Shown here: positions 33,744 through 47,200 of the stretch, piece by piece
How positions within the stretch are numbered: position 1 is the first letter of the stretch
How the letters are laid out: each line of letters opens with the position of its first letter
DNA from: Podarcis raffonei
Lineage: Eukaryota; Chordata; Lepidosauria; Squamata; Lacertidae
Length of the DNA stretch: 64,000 bases
Reading direction: 5' to 3'
Assembly: GCF_027172205.1 (NCBI RefSeq)
Contig: NC_070603.1
Location: forward strand, 34,963,001 to 35,027,000
Translations under genes and position numbers: made by a program
Notes under the pieces: generated by a model
The model's input: the letters and a program-made list of their open reading frames with translations, nothing else
Database searches by the model: none
Told to the model about the DNA's origin: nothing

Positions 33744-36680
33744 GTCCAGATGAGCTGGAGGGACATTGGATTTCTCACAAATGAAAAATATCTGGAAACA
33801 GAAGGGGGAAAAACAAGTGCCTCATTTTTCTGGTTCTCCCGTCCTCCCTACTGCGACCTCCTACTCAGCTGTGCTGGGCTCATATGAAGGATCTAGGTCA
33901 GAGGATATGAACTCAAAGCTATCCAGAAATCTAAAGAGCACTTTAAACAAAACATACATGGTGTAAGCCATGGGGCCAAAGAGGGACATTGCCCTGTGGC
34001 AACATCTGTATTATTACTTGAAGCTTAATAATTTTTATCACCAGGTTTTCTTTATACATTCCAGTTTTTCAAGCTGGAAGGATTTCTTCACCCACTGGGT
34101 TATATGAATGACAATGGAACCTGTAGAGAAGGGCAAGTAATAGTTATGCGGGACTTGTTTCCGAACATGTCCATTTGCCACACTTAAACAGAGCAAAGTC
34201 AACTAATTGTCTGATTCTCTCCTAGTCCAAAAGAAAAGTTATTCATTAGGGAGTTTTACTGCTGAACATGAAGGCTTTCTTTCCTGTTGCATAATCTCAG
34301 AGCAGTTGCTGTTTGACCATATTACTTATCTCCCTTACAGCAGCCAGATTGCGGATGAGTAGAGTTGTATGTGCAACTAAGCAAAGTGAATCATTTCTGC
34401 ATTTTGAGGTTATTTTTTTTGGGGGGGGGGGATAACAGATGCTCATATCTTGAAGCTGGAGAGCTCCAAAGTGCCTATATATTCTTGCCAATAGTGTACT
34501 GAAATCCTTTGCATTCTCCTTTGAAATATATGCTGCAGTAAAGAAAAGGTGATGCTAATTAAAAGAGGTGGCTATTCTGTCCACCTCCACAAGGAACAGC
34601 AAATGCGAATACAATGGCATTTTAAGTTTTATCTCCAGTGGGCATTCCTCACCATTGTAGGCTTCCAGTGTCTTATAGAGCCAACTCAGAATGGGTGTAT
34701 AAGCTATAATAAGGGTAATATGTTACATGTTGGCAAACTGACATCTATGCAGATGTATGTTGGTGTAAAGAAACATGAAGAATGGCAAGTACTACCCTTT
34801 GCTGCATGCCTAAAACAGCAGGTCAGATCAAGACCATCTCTGCTTTGGACTGAAGGTCTCGTTTTTCTTAAGGATATGCAGAGAAATATAATTAGGAAAA
34901 TGGCACTCCAGTCTGGAATCTTCTTCTTAAAACAATAGCTTCATGTTACTTTGTGTTAAGACAAGCCTTGAAAATGACCCAGGATGCTTACTGTGTTGGC
35001 TGGGGAAATTGCAGCTAACTTTGCCAAATCTTCTGTGTTTGAGCCATTGGGCCTAGGCTTGTTAAAACAGCCGTGTTTGACCTGGAACACAACTGTGTTT
35101 TAATTCTGATACACTTGCTTGCTTTTCGTAGTTCCAGCTCCCCAGCTCACATTGTTCTTCTGATTCTGGTATTTCTTTCTAAACACTAACTTTAAGGTTT
35201 GTGGAGGATGTGAGCCAGATACAGCTTGGAATGGCAGGGATTTGTCGTCGATGAACTCCAGCACTTTCAAAACCAGAAAGCTTTAAGAATATGCATGAAC
35301 AAGAAGTTGTACAGTTGTAGGGTTCCGACCTGACAAGTCTATATTAATCTATTCAAATGACAAGGAACAAACCAATGAAATGTTCATGCAGGACTGAACT
35401 ACAATGGTGCACTGAAAGAGGGAATCCAAGTGGGTATTCCCTGTCTCCAGCCAAGTAACATGGGGTGCAATTCATTTCTCCTGCACAAGCTTCAGTAACA
35501 TGAGCGAGAGCTGTTCATACTCTTCTCCTTACAGAGGAGCTTCTCTTCAGACGGGCTTTAAATCCAGTCCACTCCCATGCTATCTGTAACGAGTGGGGGA
35601 TCTGCGGACCTCCAGATGTTCTTGGACTACAGCCCCCACCATCCCTGACCATTGACCACGCTGGCAAGGCTAGATGGGAGTTGCAGTCCAGCAGCATCAT
35701 GGGGAAGGCAGACATGCATAGAAGCCACTAGAGAAGTTTAAAAAGCAGACAGTACTCAATTTCCTCTGGTCTTTTGTGGGGTGAAAGGATTTGCCATGTC
35801 TGAGAAGCATATGACCAAAGTATAAATTCAGCTGACATGCACACAAACATAGTTCTGAATACTCCTGTTCTATAGAAAGCCAAACCTCTTTTGGATTTGG
35901 GGCATTATAGTAGATGGCAGCCTATCGCACTATTTGCATTTAAATATTCCTGACCAAATATACCAGGTAGAAAGTAGAAGAGAAGCATTTAAAAATAGAG
36001 TGTGCATATCCATACCATGTTCAGGACTGACATGGGACGTGCAAAAATGTGTTTTACAGGCAAATCTGGTACAAATTTTAGCTGCTAGCTTAGATGGTTT
36101 TTTAAAGGTGTGTCAGACAAATTCACGAAGGATACTGCTAAGAATGAAGTGGGGCTTCCTAGGACACTTCCAGACTGTTGCTGTTTTCAGATGGGATTCA
36201 ACCACATACTTGCAATTTCAGGTTGCACAATTATAGCTGACGGGGCAGTCTTGCACTACAGAACTGCTTCATCCAAAGATGGGTCATTTCATGATAAGGA
36301 AAATGAAAAGCACTGGGAAATCCGAGCAAACAGATCAGAAGGTATGCTCATTAAGTTGCCAGTGTCATCTAATCTTCCTGCAAACAAGCTAGGATAAATG
36401 CTCAATAAATAGATTGTTTGGAAGTGTCCTTAGTCTACAGGTAGGATACCTACCAGTAGTGGAGAGTTACTGCCTTTATGTCCTACTTTTAAATGTCTCA
36501 AAGTCATCTGGCTGGCTGATGTTGTAAAACTAGATGGACCTTTGCATAATCCTCTTGGTCTCTTCCTATGTTGCTTCCTTAGGTGTGTGTTTCGTTTAGC
36601 CCAATTTATCCCTTGTGGGTTAGCAGCTTTCACTAAGCATCTCTAGATAGACTGGGCTCCTTAAAAGCACTGTAAGGAAA

Positions 36681-36742
36681 ACACACACACACACACACAC
36701 AGAGACAGACAGACAGACAGAGAGAGAGACAGGCAGGCAGGC

Positions 36743-36783
<41 letters not shown>
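36681..36783 (+). repeat. Compound microsatellite (CA)n-(CAGA)n
   Basis: A CA run passes into about twenty tetranucleotide units of CAGA with CAGG variants. Confidence 0.95.
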
Positions 36784-37533
36784 GCATATTCTCAATCCTA
36801 CTCCTCTCTACATTGGTGAAAACAGGTTCAGAAATAGAATATAGGCAGCTAGATCTCCAAAGTATCCAGCATGGGGTGAGTTTCCTCAAATAAAAAATAT
36901 CATTAATTGGGTGCAAATTGCTCAGTATCATTTAATTCCACTCCCACCCCCCCGATGCTGCAGTGGTGTTTAAGTAACATACACTGAATGAAGCACTTTT
37001 TATTAAGACTTCAATCAGAGGAGGCAAATCTGTGGCCTTTCAGGTGCTGTTGGATGCCAAGTCCCACTTGTCCCAATGGCATAGTCAAAGATCAGGGAAG
37101 ATGGGTGTTAATAGTTGTCCAACAATCTCTGGAGGACTACAGCTTCCCCATCCCAGTCCTAAAGAAACTGACAGTTGGACTAGAAGATTGGCATCAATTT
37201 AGGCCACTGTTGTAAAGCAATTTCTTTGCAATTTTTTGATCTCAGGACTGTGGCCAGTTTGTTACAATATGCTCTTGAACAAGATTGCTGCATTATTGCT
37301 TGGATATATACGTGTAGTCTTCTTTTTTAAAAAATAATAATGTATTGATCCAAATGCACTTGGTAACTTTTGTAAAGCTGATAACATTAAAGCAAATAGG
37401 CAGACTTAAGGACTTTGAACTGTAATGCACACCGACTTTTGTGCTTCCTTCAGGAATTGTGGAATGCTTTTTCTTCTTTCAGAATACACCATTTAAGAAG
37501 GGACCAAATATTAGCTTTTTCTATCCTTGTCTG

Positions 37534-37601
37534 AATAAAGAAGCTAGGAAGTAAGACCTGTTTTGTTTAAGGCATTTTTTCGTTCATGAACTCTCAATAA
37601 A
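37534..37601 (+). promoter_or_regulatory. SLC16A5: Candidate distal poly(A) signals for SLC16A5
   Basis: AATAAA occurs at 37534-37539 and 37596-37601 in A/T-rich unique-looking sequence. Use would give a 3'UTR of about 3.9 kb. A nearer AATAAA at 36404-36409 sits in sequence that resembles 18730-18790 and so is probably repeat-derived. Which signal is used is not decided by the sequence. Confidence 0.35.
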
Positions 37602-39133
37602 AATTTTAAACTTAGTATTTTAGATTCCCTGTTATTTCTCCATATCATTTTCCTCCGGATTAAGGGGAAACTGTTAATAAGGTTTCACATAGCAACTGAT
37701 GTTGGTAGCCGTAATGTTGGTGGAGGAGGAACAAGGGTAGAACTGTTTCTGGAGCCTCTTGAACTAAATTCAATGTTGATTCTAGAGGAGCTCTATACGT
37801 TTCCTTCTTGTCAATTACAGCTTTCATTTTGCTCCTGTTGGCAACGGCTGCATGAGTTTCCTAGTTGGCAAGAGGAGTATTAACATTCCTGGCTTCATAA
37901 CAAAATTGGTGGAAACACAGCAACTTAGTATTTAGTATTTAATAACTTGAGACTGCTGTCCTTTATGCACTTAACCTGGAAGTAAGAAACACTGAGTTCA
38001 ATGGAATTTACTTCTGGGTAGGCATGCCTAGGATTGCACAGAAAGTAACATTAAAATACTGGTTGTGTTAATGGTGGGGGGTATTGTGGTTTCAAATTCA
38101 CTTACGACGCACCCCTTCCACCTCACATTAAATTCTTTCCCCCTGCATCACTACTACCTCCACATATCTTTACCTCTCAACATGATTGATTTTTTTCCCT
38201 AAGTGACAAATTACAGTACAACAGCTATGCTCCTACAGATTGTTTAAAACCAGTAATTTCTCTATTGCATGAGCACAAGTATAGTGCTGGACATCTGAGG
38301 TTTTAAATAAAATGTCTGGCAAAGGTAATAAGTCACAAAGATTTCTTTCCTTAGATTTATACCCGTGAAAGGCAAGTTCTGCTTGGTCACTAAGCCATGG
38401 AACAGAACTGGCTTCTTCAAGACTTTCTGGGTAGGAAGTCAGGGGAATTAAGTTTTAATTAAATTCAGAAGCCAGGGAACACAAACACAGCTAGTTTTAT
38501 TATACAACATTGAAAGCTAGCTAATCTGGAGAAACCAGCCAATAAAAAGACACTCCCATTCTCCATGACCTTCTTTCATGCTTACTATTCCCCTCCTCAC
38601 CCCCCAAAAAAGCATTATAGGCAGACTATTTTCTAGAGAAGGCATGTTTCTCAAATAGCACAGAACCGAGACAGAAAAATATCAATTGTTAAACTACCTA
38701 GGGATTATGTCAGTGTAGATGATACTGTGATGATGGATCATTGAGCTGCCTCTGTAAGGCAGCTGCCTGTGTTTCTAAATTAAAGTTCATTACTTCTTAA
38801 TAAATATTAAAAGTTTCACTGATGTTAAAATAAAAAGGAACCTTATGTGTCACCCCTGTGCAGATAAGGTGGGGTTGCTCTGAAACATACCCATAGGAGG
38901 ACTTTCTTCCTCATCTACAACTAGTTGCCCAAGAAACCGGAATTAACAAACACCTATTCCTCACCCAACTTGCTCTGAGAGCAGTACAAAAGACTACTCC
39001 CTCCTCCTGCCTCTTCTAAGAAGCTCTCCAAAATATGCCCATTTCCTGTTCCACCCCACCACGCTACCAATTAGTAGGTCACAAGTAGGAACCTACTCAA
39101 CAGGAACCTACTCCTGGCTAAGTGCTTAGGCAG

Positions 39134-39430
39134 GCCTTTCTCAGCCTCGAGTCTCCAAGTGTTCTTGAACTGCAACTTCAGTGCTGGGTAGCTCAGTAGG
39201 TAGAGCACGAAACCCAGCCAGAGGGGTGGGGTAGAAATAATAAATTATTATATTATTATATCTTTTAATCTCAGGGTCATGGGTTTGAGTCCCACATGGG
39301 GCAAAAGATTCCTGCACTGCAAGGGGCTGGACTATAGGACACTGGTGGTACCTTCAGTTCTACAATTCCATCATCCCTGAACACTGGTCAGATATTTGGG
39401 GACTCAAGGTTAAGAAAGGCTGGCTTAGAT
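39134..39430. mobile_element. Foldback MITE split by tRNA-Lys SINE split by L2 tail
   Basis: MITE arms CTTTCTCAGCCTCGAGTCTC and GACTCAAGGTTAAGAAAGGC lie at the outside. Inside, 39182-39370 is a SINE with a tRNA-Lys head (GGGTAGCTCAGTAGGTAGAG ... TTAATCTCAGGGTCATGGGT). Inside that, 39211-39267 is an L2 3' end (CCCAGCCAGAGGGGTGGGGT plus ATT units) at the anticodon loop. Confidence 0.75.
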
Positions 39431-41058
39431 TCTAGTGACCATAGCCTCTTGCTCAGGTGTGGGGAACCTTTGGCCCTTCAGATGTTGCTGATCCTTGACC
39501 ATGCTTGCTTGAGCTGATAAGGAGTTGTACTTCTGCAACACCTGCCCTCTCCTGCTCATTGCTTCCTTGTTCACATTCCAGAAAAGAGATCGCTGTTCAC
39601 CCTCTTCGCAACTGGACCACTGTTCCCTCTCTGGTTCACGTGACTCGATTCCTTACCTCATCCTTCACACTTTCCCGCAGGAGGGATCCCGTTCCTGGGT
39701 CTTGTGGCTTAAGAAGTACCCTCCCCAACCACATACTGTTTTTGCAGATCCACGATCAATTTCTCAAACTGATTCTGTGTCACTGTAAACCACCTCCCCT
39801 AAATATAAAATATATACATGCAGTGCCTAGAGTGGATGGGAAGATTGTGAACTTTATTTTAATACTTTTGATAATGGCAGAACATTTCATTATTATACAA
39901 ATTCCCAAAAAAATTATTATCATACCCCCCACTGCCTCTTGAGTACTTAAAATCTTAAATTTTGTCAGCCTATAAGCAAACAGGTGAGATCCTTAGATAA
40001 TTAAAAGGAACGTCAAGGGTGACACTGTTTGGACTGGGCTGACCAGCTCAAATTCTCTTCCTTGTTCCACACAAGTAAATCAACCAAGGTAAGGGACTGT
40101 TACTCCGTTAACTTGTACTGGGAAGACAGTGGCTGCAATCATTACAGATGCTTGCAGGGAGACACAATTGTTCCTACAATTTATTGTCCAAGCTTTTGAA
40201 ATGGAAATTTGAGGACAGCAGCTCTCAAATCCCACCCACCTTGCAGACCACTCAGAAATTACTGGCTGTCTCAGTGGACTGCTTAGGCTGCAAAGTTATA
40301 CCCAATTAGCTAGAAGTAAGCTACCTTGAAGTCAGTAGAACCGAGTATAGCTATATGTAGAATTGACTCAAAACTTCACACTAAACAATTCCAAAGAATT
40401 TGGGTAATATATTTGCATCAGCGCATCATTTCTGTTCACAATCACTTTTACAGCTATGATCCAACTGCAGGAATTCATTCATGTTTCAAAATAAACAATT
40501 GTGCTTCATTCAGTGATTAAGCAGACACACGCCAGAAATAGACATTCATTTGTCTGAACAGTGACCTAGATGTTTCTGCATAGGAAGCAAGAATATTGTT
40601 CATCTCTGAAATATTGTCTGAAAGCAGGGATATATTTCGCGACTGGACTTAATTGCCAGGGGTCCTTTACCTTTATACACGATTACCAGCAAAACCAAAA
40701 AGAAAAAAAACCACACAACTCATATATGAAATGTTTAGGGCAGCCAAGACTCACCAAAACATGGCAAATTTTTGGAGTCGTTGCAAGACCACTTGTGCTA
40801 AATCATATGCTAAAAGTTGCATTAAAAATCAATGCAAAAAACAATACGTAATCTTAGGTTCCCTCAGACTCAAATCCTTATTCTTATGGACATTACATGC
40901 TCTCTCCCAAGAACTCTCAAGTTAATTAAGATAGGACTTGCTCAAATCCCGCTGAGTAGTCCAAGCCCAAACACGCCTGTAAGAACCAATGGCATGGGAG
41001 CACAGTCATCTAGTCCATTTAGTCAGGTCTCTGTCTTTCCTCAGCAGTAGAAGGCCAA

Positions 41059-42117
41059 TTACGGGGCTGTTTTCTTCTGCGCCAGCTCAGCCAGTTGCTG
41101 CTGGCGCCTCTGCAGCACCTCCTGGCGTTTCTTTTCATAGTACTCATACTCCCGGGCACGGATCTCCTCTACCTCAGGGAAAAACCGATGTCTGCAGTAA
41201 ACAGAGGCAAGAAGAGAGTTAAGCAAGCCATGCAGCCCAACTCCCGACCTTTGCTTATCAGGCGTCCCTCAACAAAGCTCTATCCTGCCACCCACAGTGC
41301 ATGTTAGTACAGTACACACAACCCATTCCTTTTCTGGTTGGGGAGGTTCTAAAACATAGGACGAGTCCTAGCTAGCAAAGAACCACACACCGAAAAGTTC
41401 TTGGAAAAGAGAGTAATAAAACTTCCTACGGCCATTAGACTGATTGAGACTTCATAAAGAGCTATGAATCTGTGTGGGGTGGGAGACTTGGGGAAAACTC
41501 CAGTCAGTCTTATGCACGTTTACCCAGCAGAAAGCCCCACAGAGCAATGGGGCTTACTCCTAAGGAGCGCTGCAATGGGTTTGCAAACCTGTTTCTGCAA
41601 AAACACAAAGCCTTGCAAGACTCGAGAGACCAAACAGATTGCATATGGCACAAACCTTCCGAACCGAAGGAAAACCCAACCCAGCAAAAGTCTGTATCGC
41701 AGCAGATTCGCTAGCTTTTAAAGGCACCACAAATACACTTTTTTTGGGGGGGGGTGTCTCCTTTGTGAAGTCCACAAAAATGGGATCTTGCAAGAGGACT
41801 GCCGCGGACTTTTTCACGGTGCAATCCTATGCGTGCTTATGATGCAAAAGTTCGGCGGGGATCACTCCCCAGAAAGTGAGCCGAGGGCCAAAGCCTTAAG
41901 CTGAAAGGTCAGGGAGCTGGAGAAGCTTTCTGGACTGTGCACTTTGTTTCCGACCTCAGCACCAACCCCTGCCAGGCTCCTTGAGCTCCTCCTCCCTTTG
42001 GACTCCTGCCCAGGCCCTCTCACGGCACCTGTACACGAAGGCGGTCGCCAAGGCACAGAAGATGCCCCCAAACAACAAGGGCTTGGACAGACGTTTCTTC
42101 GCGGAGAAGCCCGCCAT
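41059..42117 (-). CDS. Small single-pass membrane protein, 73 residues, unnamed
   Basis: Two exons on the minus strand, 42117-42029 and 41191-41059, join through TACAG/GTGCCG and TACTGCAG/ACATCG to keep the frame, giving 73 residues and a TAA stop. I do not recognise the gene. Residues 1-12 are basic (MAGFSAKKRLSK). Residues 13-29 form one hydrophobic segment (PLLFGGIFCALATAFVY). The rest is a charged helix, HRFFPEVEEIRAREYEYYEK followed by a Gln/Arg-rich end. Size, basic N-terminus, one helix and coiled C-terminus resemble small mitochondrial inner-membrane subunits or assembly factors, but that is inference. The ATG context GCCATGG is strong. It starts in a CpG-rich region shared head to head with ARMC7. 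Confidence 0.72.
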
Positions 42118-42420
42118 GGCTGGAAGGGACTCGGCGGCGGAGCGGTAGAGCGGACTCTCCCACCTCTAAAGGGTACTTGTTCCCCGCTAGGGTGCTGCCC
42201 TTAGTGTAACTCTTCTGCCCGTTCTTCAACGCAACATCCGGTTTCCTGCGCGTTCCTGGAGTTTTTTTCCGTGCGTGCCGGCGTGTCTCGTCCGGAAGTT
42301 CCGTGCGAGGTTTTGCTGTGCCTCCACCGGCTGGGCGATAAAGCGAGGCCGGTGCGGGCAAAGGAAGGAGCCATCCAAGGGCAGCAGGTAACGAAGTGGG
42401 CGGGGAAACGAACGGAAATA
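41930..42420. promoter_or_regulatory. Bidirectional CpG-rich promoter, small gene (-) and ARMC7 (+)
   Basis: A CpG-rich block contains the first exon of the minus-strand small gene (ATG at 42117). It also holds a plausible non-coding first exon for ARMC7 ending GGCAGCAG/GTAACG at 42387. The two genes diverge from it. Typical divergent CpG promoters have this form; start sites are inferred. Confidence 0.55.
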
Positions 42421-42527
42421 CCCAGGGTTAGATTCCTATGGCAATATCCAATCCTAGACCTCGGTTTACCTGTAAGCCGCCTGGAGTCCCTATCAGGGGG
42501 AAAGACGGAGTACAGTATAAGAAAATA

Positions 42528-42753
42528 CAGTGGTACCTCGGGTTACAGACGCTTCAGGTTACAGACTCCACTAACCCAGAAATAGTACCTCGGGTTAAGA
42601 ACTTTGCTTCAGGATGAGAACAGAAATTGTGCTCCGGCGGTGCGGCGGCAGCGGGAGGCCCCATTAGCTAAAGTGGTACCTCAGGTTAAGAACAGTTTCA
42701 GGTTAAAGACAGACCTCCGGAACGAATTAAGTACTTAACCCGAGGTACCACCG
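42528..42753. mobile_element. Tigger/pogo-like MITE (copy 3)
   Basis: Starts CAGTGGTACCTCGGGTTACA and ends TTAACCCGAGGTACCACCG between TA dinucleotides. Best-preserved copy of the family here. Confidence 0.9.
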
Positions 42754-42976
42754 TATAGACGACTACTACCACCACTATTAGTAGCAACAATAATATGTTA
42801 ACCTAGGTCTTTTTCAGCCATGTTCTGGTCAGGGCAGCCTTCCAGGGATCAGAAAGTCTTCCAGAATAAATATGGGAAACCTGATCCATCATATGACATG
42901 TTTTCCCATGGTGGGGAGGACACCCCAAAGGAGAGGGGAGTGGCAGTTGTTTCATGGGACCATTAGATCATACACA

Positions 42977-43350
42977 CGGGTGACGCTGTGGTCTAAGCCA
43001 CTGAGCCGCTTAGACTTGCCAATCAGAAGGTTGGTGGTTCGAATCCCTGCAACGGGATGAGCTCCCATTGCTCTGTCCCAGCTCCTGTCAACCTAGCAGT
43101 TCAAAAGCACACCAGTGCAAGTAGATGAATAGGGACCGCTGTGGCAGAAAGGTAAACTACATTTCCGTGCGCTCTGGCTTCCATCACTGTGTCCCATTGT
43201 GCCAGAAGTGGTTTAGTCATGCTGGCTACGACCTGGGAAGCTGTATGTGGACAAACACCAACTCCCTTGGCCTGAAAGTGAGATGAGCACCGCAACCCCA
43301 TAGTCGCTTTGGACTGGACTTAACCATCCAGGGGTTCTTTACCTTTTACC
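42977..43350 (+). mobile_element. Sauria SINE with 14-bp duplication
   Basis: Complete head-to-tail SINE (CGGGTGACGCTGTGGTCTAA to TTCTTTACCTTTTACC). Exact 14-bp flanking duplications TTAGATCATACACA lie at 42963-42976 and 43351-43364. Confidence 0.92.
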
Positions 43351-44234
43351 TTAGATCATACACAGGTAAATACTGGAGAAGTGGTGTTTTAAGGACACAT
43401 CTACACAAGTCGCAAAGTGTTGCCCTGGTGGAGTGGTAGGTTATAGTCACACAGGCTCATTTATTTTACTGGGAGCTTTTCCATAGTTATGTGGAGGAAC
43501 TGGAGAGTAGGAATACTAGTTGGTGGGGGCATCGATTGAATTTTTGTATGCCCTGTGTCTTCTAGTTCCCTGTTTAGTTAATATTTAAAAGAGGAAGTAG
43601 TGGGTGTTCTTTTAAAGGACATCGGAGAAATTGGCAATATTTTTTGCTGTAATTCTGAGTACACAAAGGTGAGGAGCCTAGTCATGCTTAGAAAATGTTT
43701 TATGTCAAATGGTTTCCTGCCTCACTGAGAACCTAAGAGTTGTCCTGAACAAGCACATATCAACCATATCCGTGTTTTAAAATACTAAGGGATATGAACA
43801 GAGAGTTTGTCATACGGCAGTGTAGGAAGCTTGGAGGGAGAATGTTATATGCAAAGATCTACCTTGGAAAGTTTAGCTTCATGGTTTGTTTTCAGGTCAA
43901 AAGTAGATTTGATTCTACAGACATGCGGAAGTACTTTTTTGAGGCAGTGGGATTTTCCTCATTTGGGAGATGGAAAATGCTTTTTCCTGAACGAAAAGTA
44001 AAATGCATTTAGGAAGCCTGCCCAATTCTAAGAATAAAGCTATAGTTTATTCACTGCTCGTATAAAATTATTAGCTTGAAATTATACGTAGTCTAAAGAG
44101 GCTAAACATTAAAGACAAGGAAGTTGGGATTGAAAATGGAGAAGAAATCTTTCACAGAACCTTTCAGGACTCCTGTAATAGTACGTCCTTCAGAATATTA
44201 TTTCAAATGAAACTCTGCCTTTTCTTCTAGCAGC

Positions 44235-47200
44235 ATGTCCCAAAACCACAAGGACCTACTTGGTCTGGGTCGCCTTGAATACCTACAGGCCCTAGTCACT
44301 GAATTCCAGGTGACTGAGAGCTCAGGTGAGTATAATTTATTGGCCACTAGCTGCTTTTGTTCTATGTGTATAAATGCCTTGCCCATCTTAGTTGCTTCTT
44401 TCCTCCTCTCAAGCGTTGTTGCTTTGGTAACACAGTTTTTATTCATTTTCATCTTTAAACTGTTTAACACGGTTGCATTGTATATATTTTTGTTTGCATT
44501 AGAGCATAGGACATGCAATATTACATAAAAATCAAACAACCACAAAAACTCAAATAAACGTTTCTGAATATATTAACAAAGTTGTGTCAAAATTTATATA
44601 CCAAAAATATTACCTCAAGAGTTGTTTTATATTATTTCAGAAGCCAAGGAGCAGGTGTTGGCCAATCTAGCTAATTTTGCTTATGATCCTAAGAATTATG
44701 AATATCTCCGGCAGCTGAAAGTATTGGACCTGTTCCTAGATATGCTCAGTGAGGACAATGAAACGCTTGTGGAATTTGCACTTGGTAAGGCTTGGGTTTA
44801 AGCTTGATGCTTACTATGAATTAAAGCAATTTTTAAGAGCTTCTCTCGGCCTTCACACTTGAAATTATACTCCCACATCACTTTAGGGATAGTCAAGTTA
44901 GTCAGTTTTGGTACATGGCAGTGGTTTTTTTACCTTTACCTTTATGGTAGTGGTTACAATGGTAAGCTGGGAAGGCCTCGTGGTTCAGCCATTAAATCTC
45001 TAACTGTTCAATCCTGTACATGTCTGCTCAGACCTATGTCCCACTGTTCAGTGGGGCTTCCTTCTGGGTAAGCAAGCATTGGATTGCAGCCTGTGGCCTT
45101 AAGTAAACTTCTCTCTTTCTCTCTCATCAGCCTCAAACCCCCATTTAATGTTGACCTCTCTTACAATGTGTATAAAAGCAGGATTACTAAGAAAATGTGT
45201 GTGAAACATTTTAGTGTTCAATGCACTATATAAATACTGAATATCATCATTATTAAAATCTGTATCCTCTGTGGGGGCAAGATAAATCTTCACAATTAGA
45301 AGAAATTTAGTCAGAGCAGCCAGCTAACATTGTAAACTTAGGAAAAGAGCAGTTACTGTGCCATTCCAGTTGTTTTTGGACTCCAACTCCCCCAGCCAGC
45401 ACGCTCAATGGTCAGGGAACATGGGCGTTGCTGTCCAGCAAAATCTGGAGGGACATAGGTTCTCCATACCCATACAACAGTATCACTTGTTAAGAAAACA
45501 CAATGGGTTAAATGTATCGGCCCACACAGTGTGGGAATAATTGTTTACTTTTATTATCATCATGCTAATTACTCAGCATCCAAAATCTTTCAGCAAATGA
45601 TTCAGTTTTATTTCTCGAAGCCATGAGCAAAACAGTTGGTCCCCATAAATCACAGGACCTGTTAACATACAGGATATCCCACTTCTTGTAAAAGGCTGCT
45701 TAGTCTGATATGCGGAGTTGAAGGAGCAGGTGAGACACTGCTGAGCCAATAAGAGCAGGAAGCAGACGAGTTTTGAAAACAAAGGAGCATTCTCTTATGC
45801 AGAGGCTGCAGCACTTACAGGAGTGCAGAGTGCCTTCTAGTGTTGTGTGTGGGGAGTTAGTATGAATGCTTTGGTTGGGGAAAAAACAGGAAGGCTTTAT
45901 CAGAATGAAAACAAGGTAAATAATTGCAATCAGAGGGAGTTGTTATGCGGATAAAGAAAGAAAACAAAAAAGTTTTTAAGTTAAACAAGAACCCAGTGGT
46001 GTTCTTTTATTGCAGATAGCTTAGTGTGTAACCCCGCTGGGTTCTTGTTCCACTTGTTTTCTTTCTTTTCCCTCTCATAAAAAAACTGTGTGGTAAGCTA
46101 ATGAGGAACCTGTGGCAGAGTGTGAAAATAGTTTAACATACACTAGTATTGCCACCAGTCAACTTTGCAAGACATAAATTACATCGTTCCCAGCCCATAA
46201 TGCCCTATGCCTCTTGCTAGTTCTTCCCTTCAGCATCTTGTCCTTTGCCAACAGATTCCAAATTCTTCTTAATCTCATTTTGTAAGTGGCAGATCCCCCC
46301 TTTCCCCCCAATGTGTGCAATGTTTACAATTAATTCTGATGACAGAATCTGAATATATAATAGAAGTTTTAACCTGTGTCTGCCCGGCTACAACTCCCAC
46401 TGAAATCTCCCCTCCCTCTAGTAACCACTGCCTTCGTTGTGGATGTTGGGGAAAGAGGAAGGGAAAGTCAGGACAGTGCAGAGGCAAGCATGCAAGCTAC
46501 ATAGGGAAAGACTTAGATATGGTTTCCCAAACTTGGGTCTCCAGCTGTTTTTTGGACTACAGTTCCCATCATCCCTGACCACTGGTCGTGCTAGCTAGGG
46601 ATGATAGGAGTTGTAGTCCAAAAACAGCTGGAGACCCAAATTTGGGGAACCCTGACTTAATAATAAAATTAATTTATCCTGCCCATCTGATTGGGTTTCC
46701 CCAGCCACTCTTGGTGGCTTACAACATACATAAAAACATATCAAACATTAAAAAACAAAATATGCTGACAAGCAACAAACAAACCACTAAATCAATAGAA
46801 ACCAATAACAACAATAATAAACAGTTTACAGTTATACCCAAATTAAAATTACCGCCAACTTCAACTAAACATTTAACCAACACCAACCCAACAAAAAACT
46901 GAGGAACCAAAATTAGAACAGTTTAAAACATTTTAGCCAGTTGCCCCAGCCCAAGAGTTGTTCCAGCAATGTCCCTCCGGCCTCACAGAAGCCTCTTTTA
47001 GCTGTTCCGGGTGAGTCTGGGTGACTTCGATGAACCTGGTTGCCTCAATACCTATGGCAGTGATAAATGTGAAGTAGATGAGAAGGCTGGTCCTGTCTTT
47101 ACTATCTCATTCTCGTACTTTAGGTGGCCTTTGTAACCTCTGCCTGGACAAAATCAACAAAGACTATATCTTGGAGGCAGATGGTGTCGCAGCCGTTGTC

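Larger units (their letters stand above)
33744..41058. other. SLC16A5 3'UTR and intergenic region
   Basis: The first part is probably SLC16A5 3'UTR. The remainder holds worn foldback MITEs (35598-35712, 37018-37140, 39134-39430, 39457-39535), a compound microsatellite (36681-36783) and a Sauria SINE 3' end (40638-40675). No coding exon is supported; open frames such as the one at 39505-39942 resemble nothing I know. Confidence 0.55.
42388..44230 (+). other. ARMC7: ARMC7 first intron (inferred)
   Basis: Contains a Tigger MITE and a Sauria SINE (listed separately). The rest, 43365-44230, shows nothing recognisable. Confidence 0.5.

Noticed and set aside
36404-36409. SLC16A5 poly(A) signal
   Set aside because: The surrounding sequence resembles 18730-18790, so the hexamer is likely part of a repeat; a role is not excluded.
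39505-39942. Protein-coding exon (145 residues, plus strand)
   Set aside because: No recognisable domain, no fitting splice sites, and it begins inside a worn foldback MITE.
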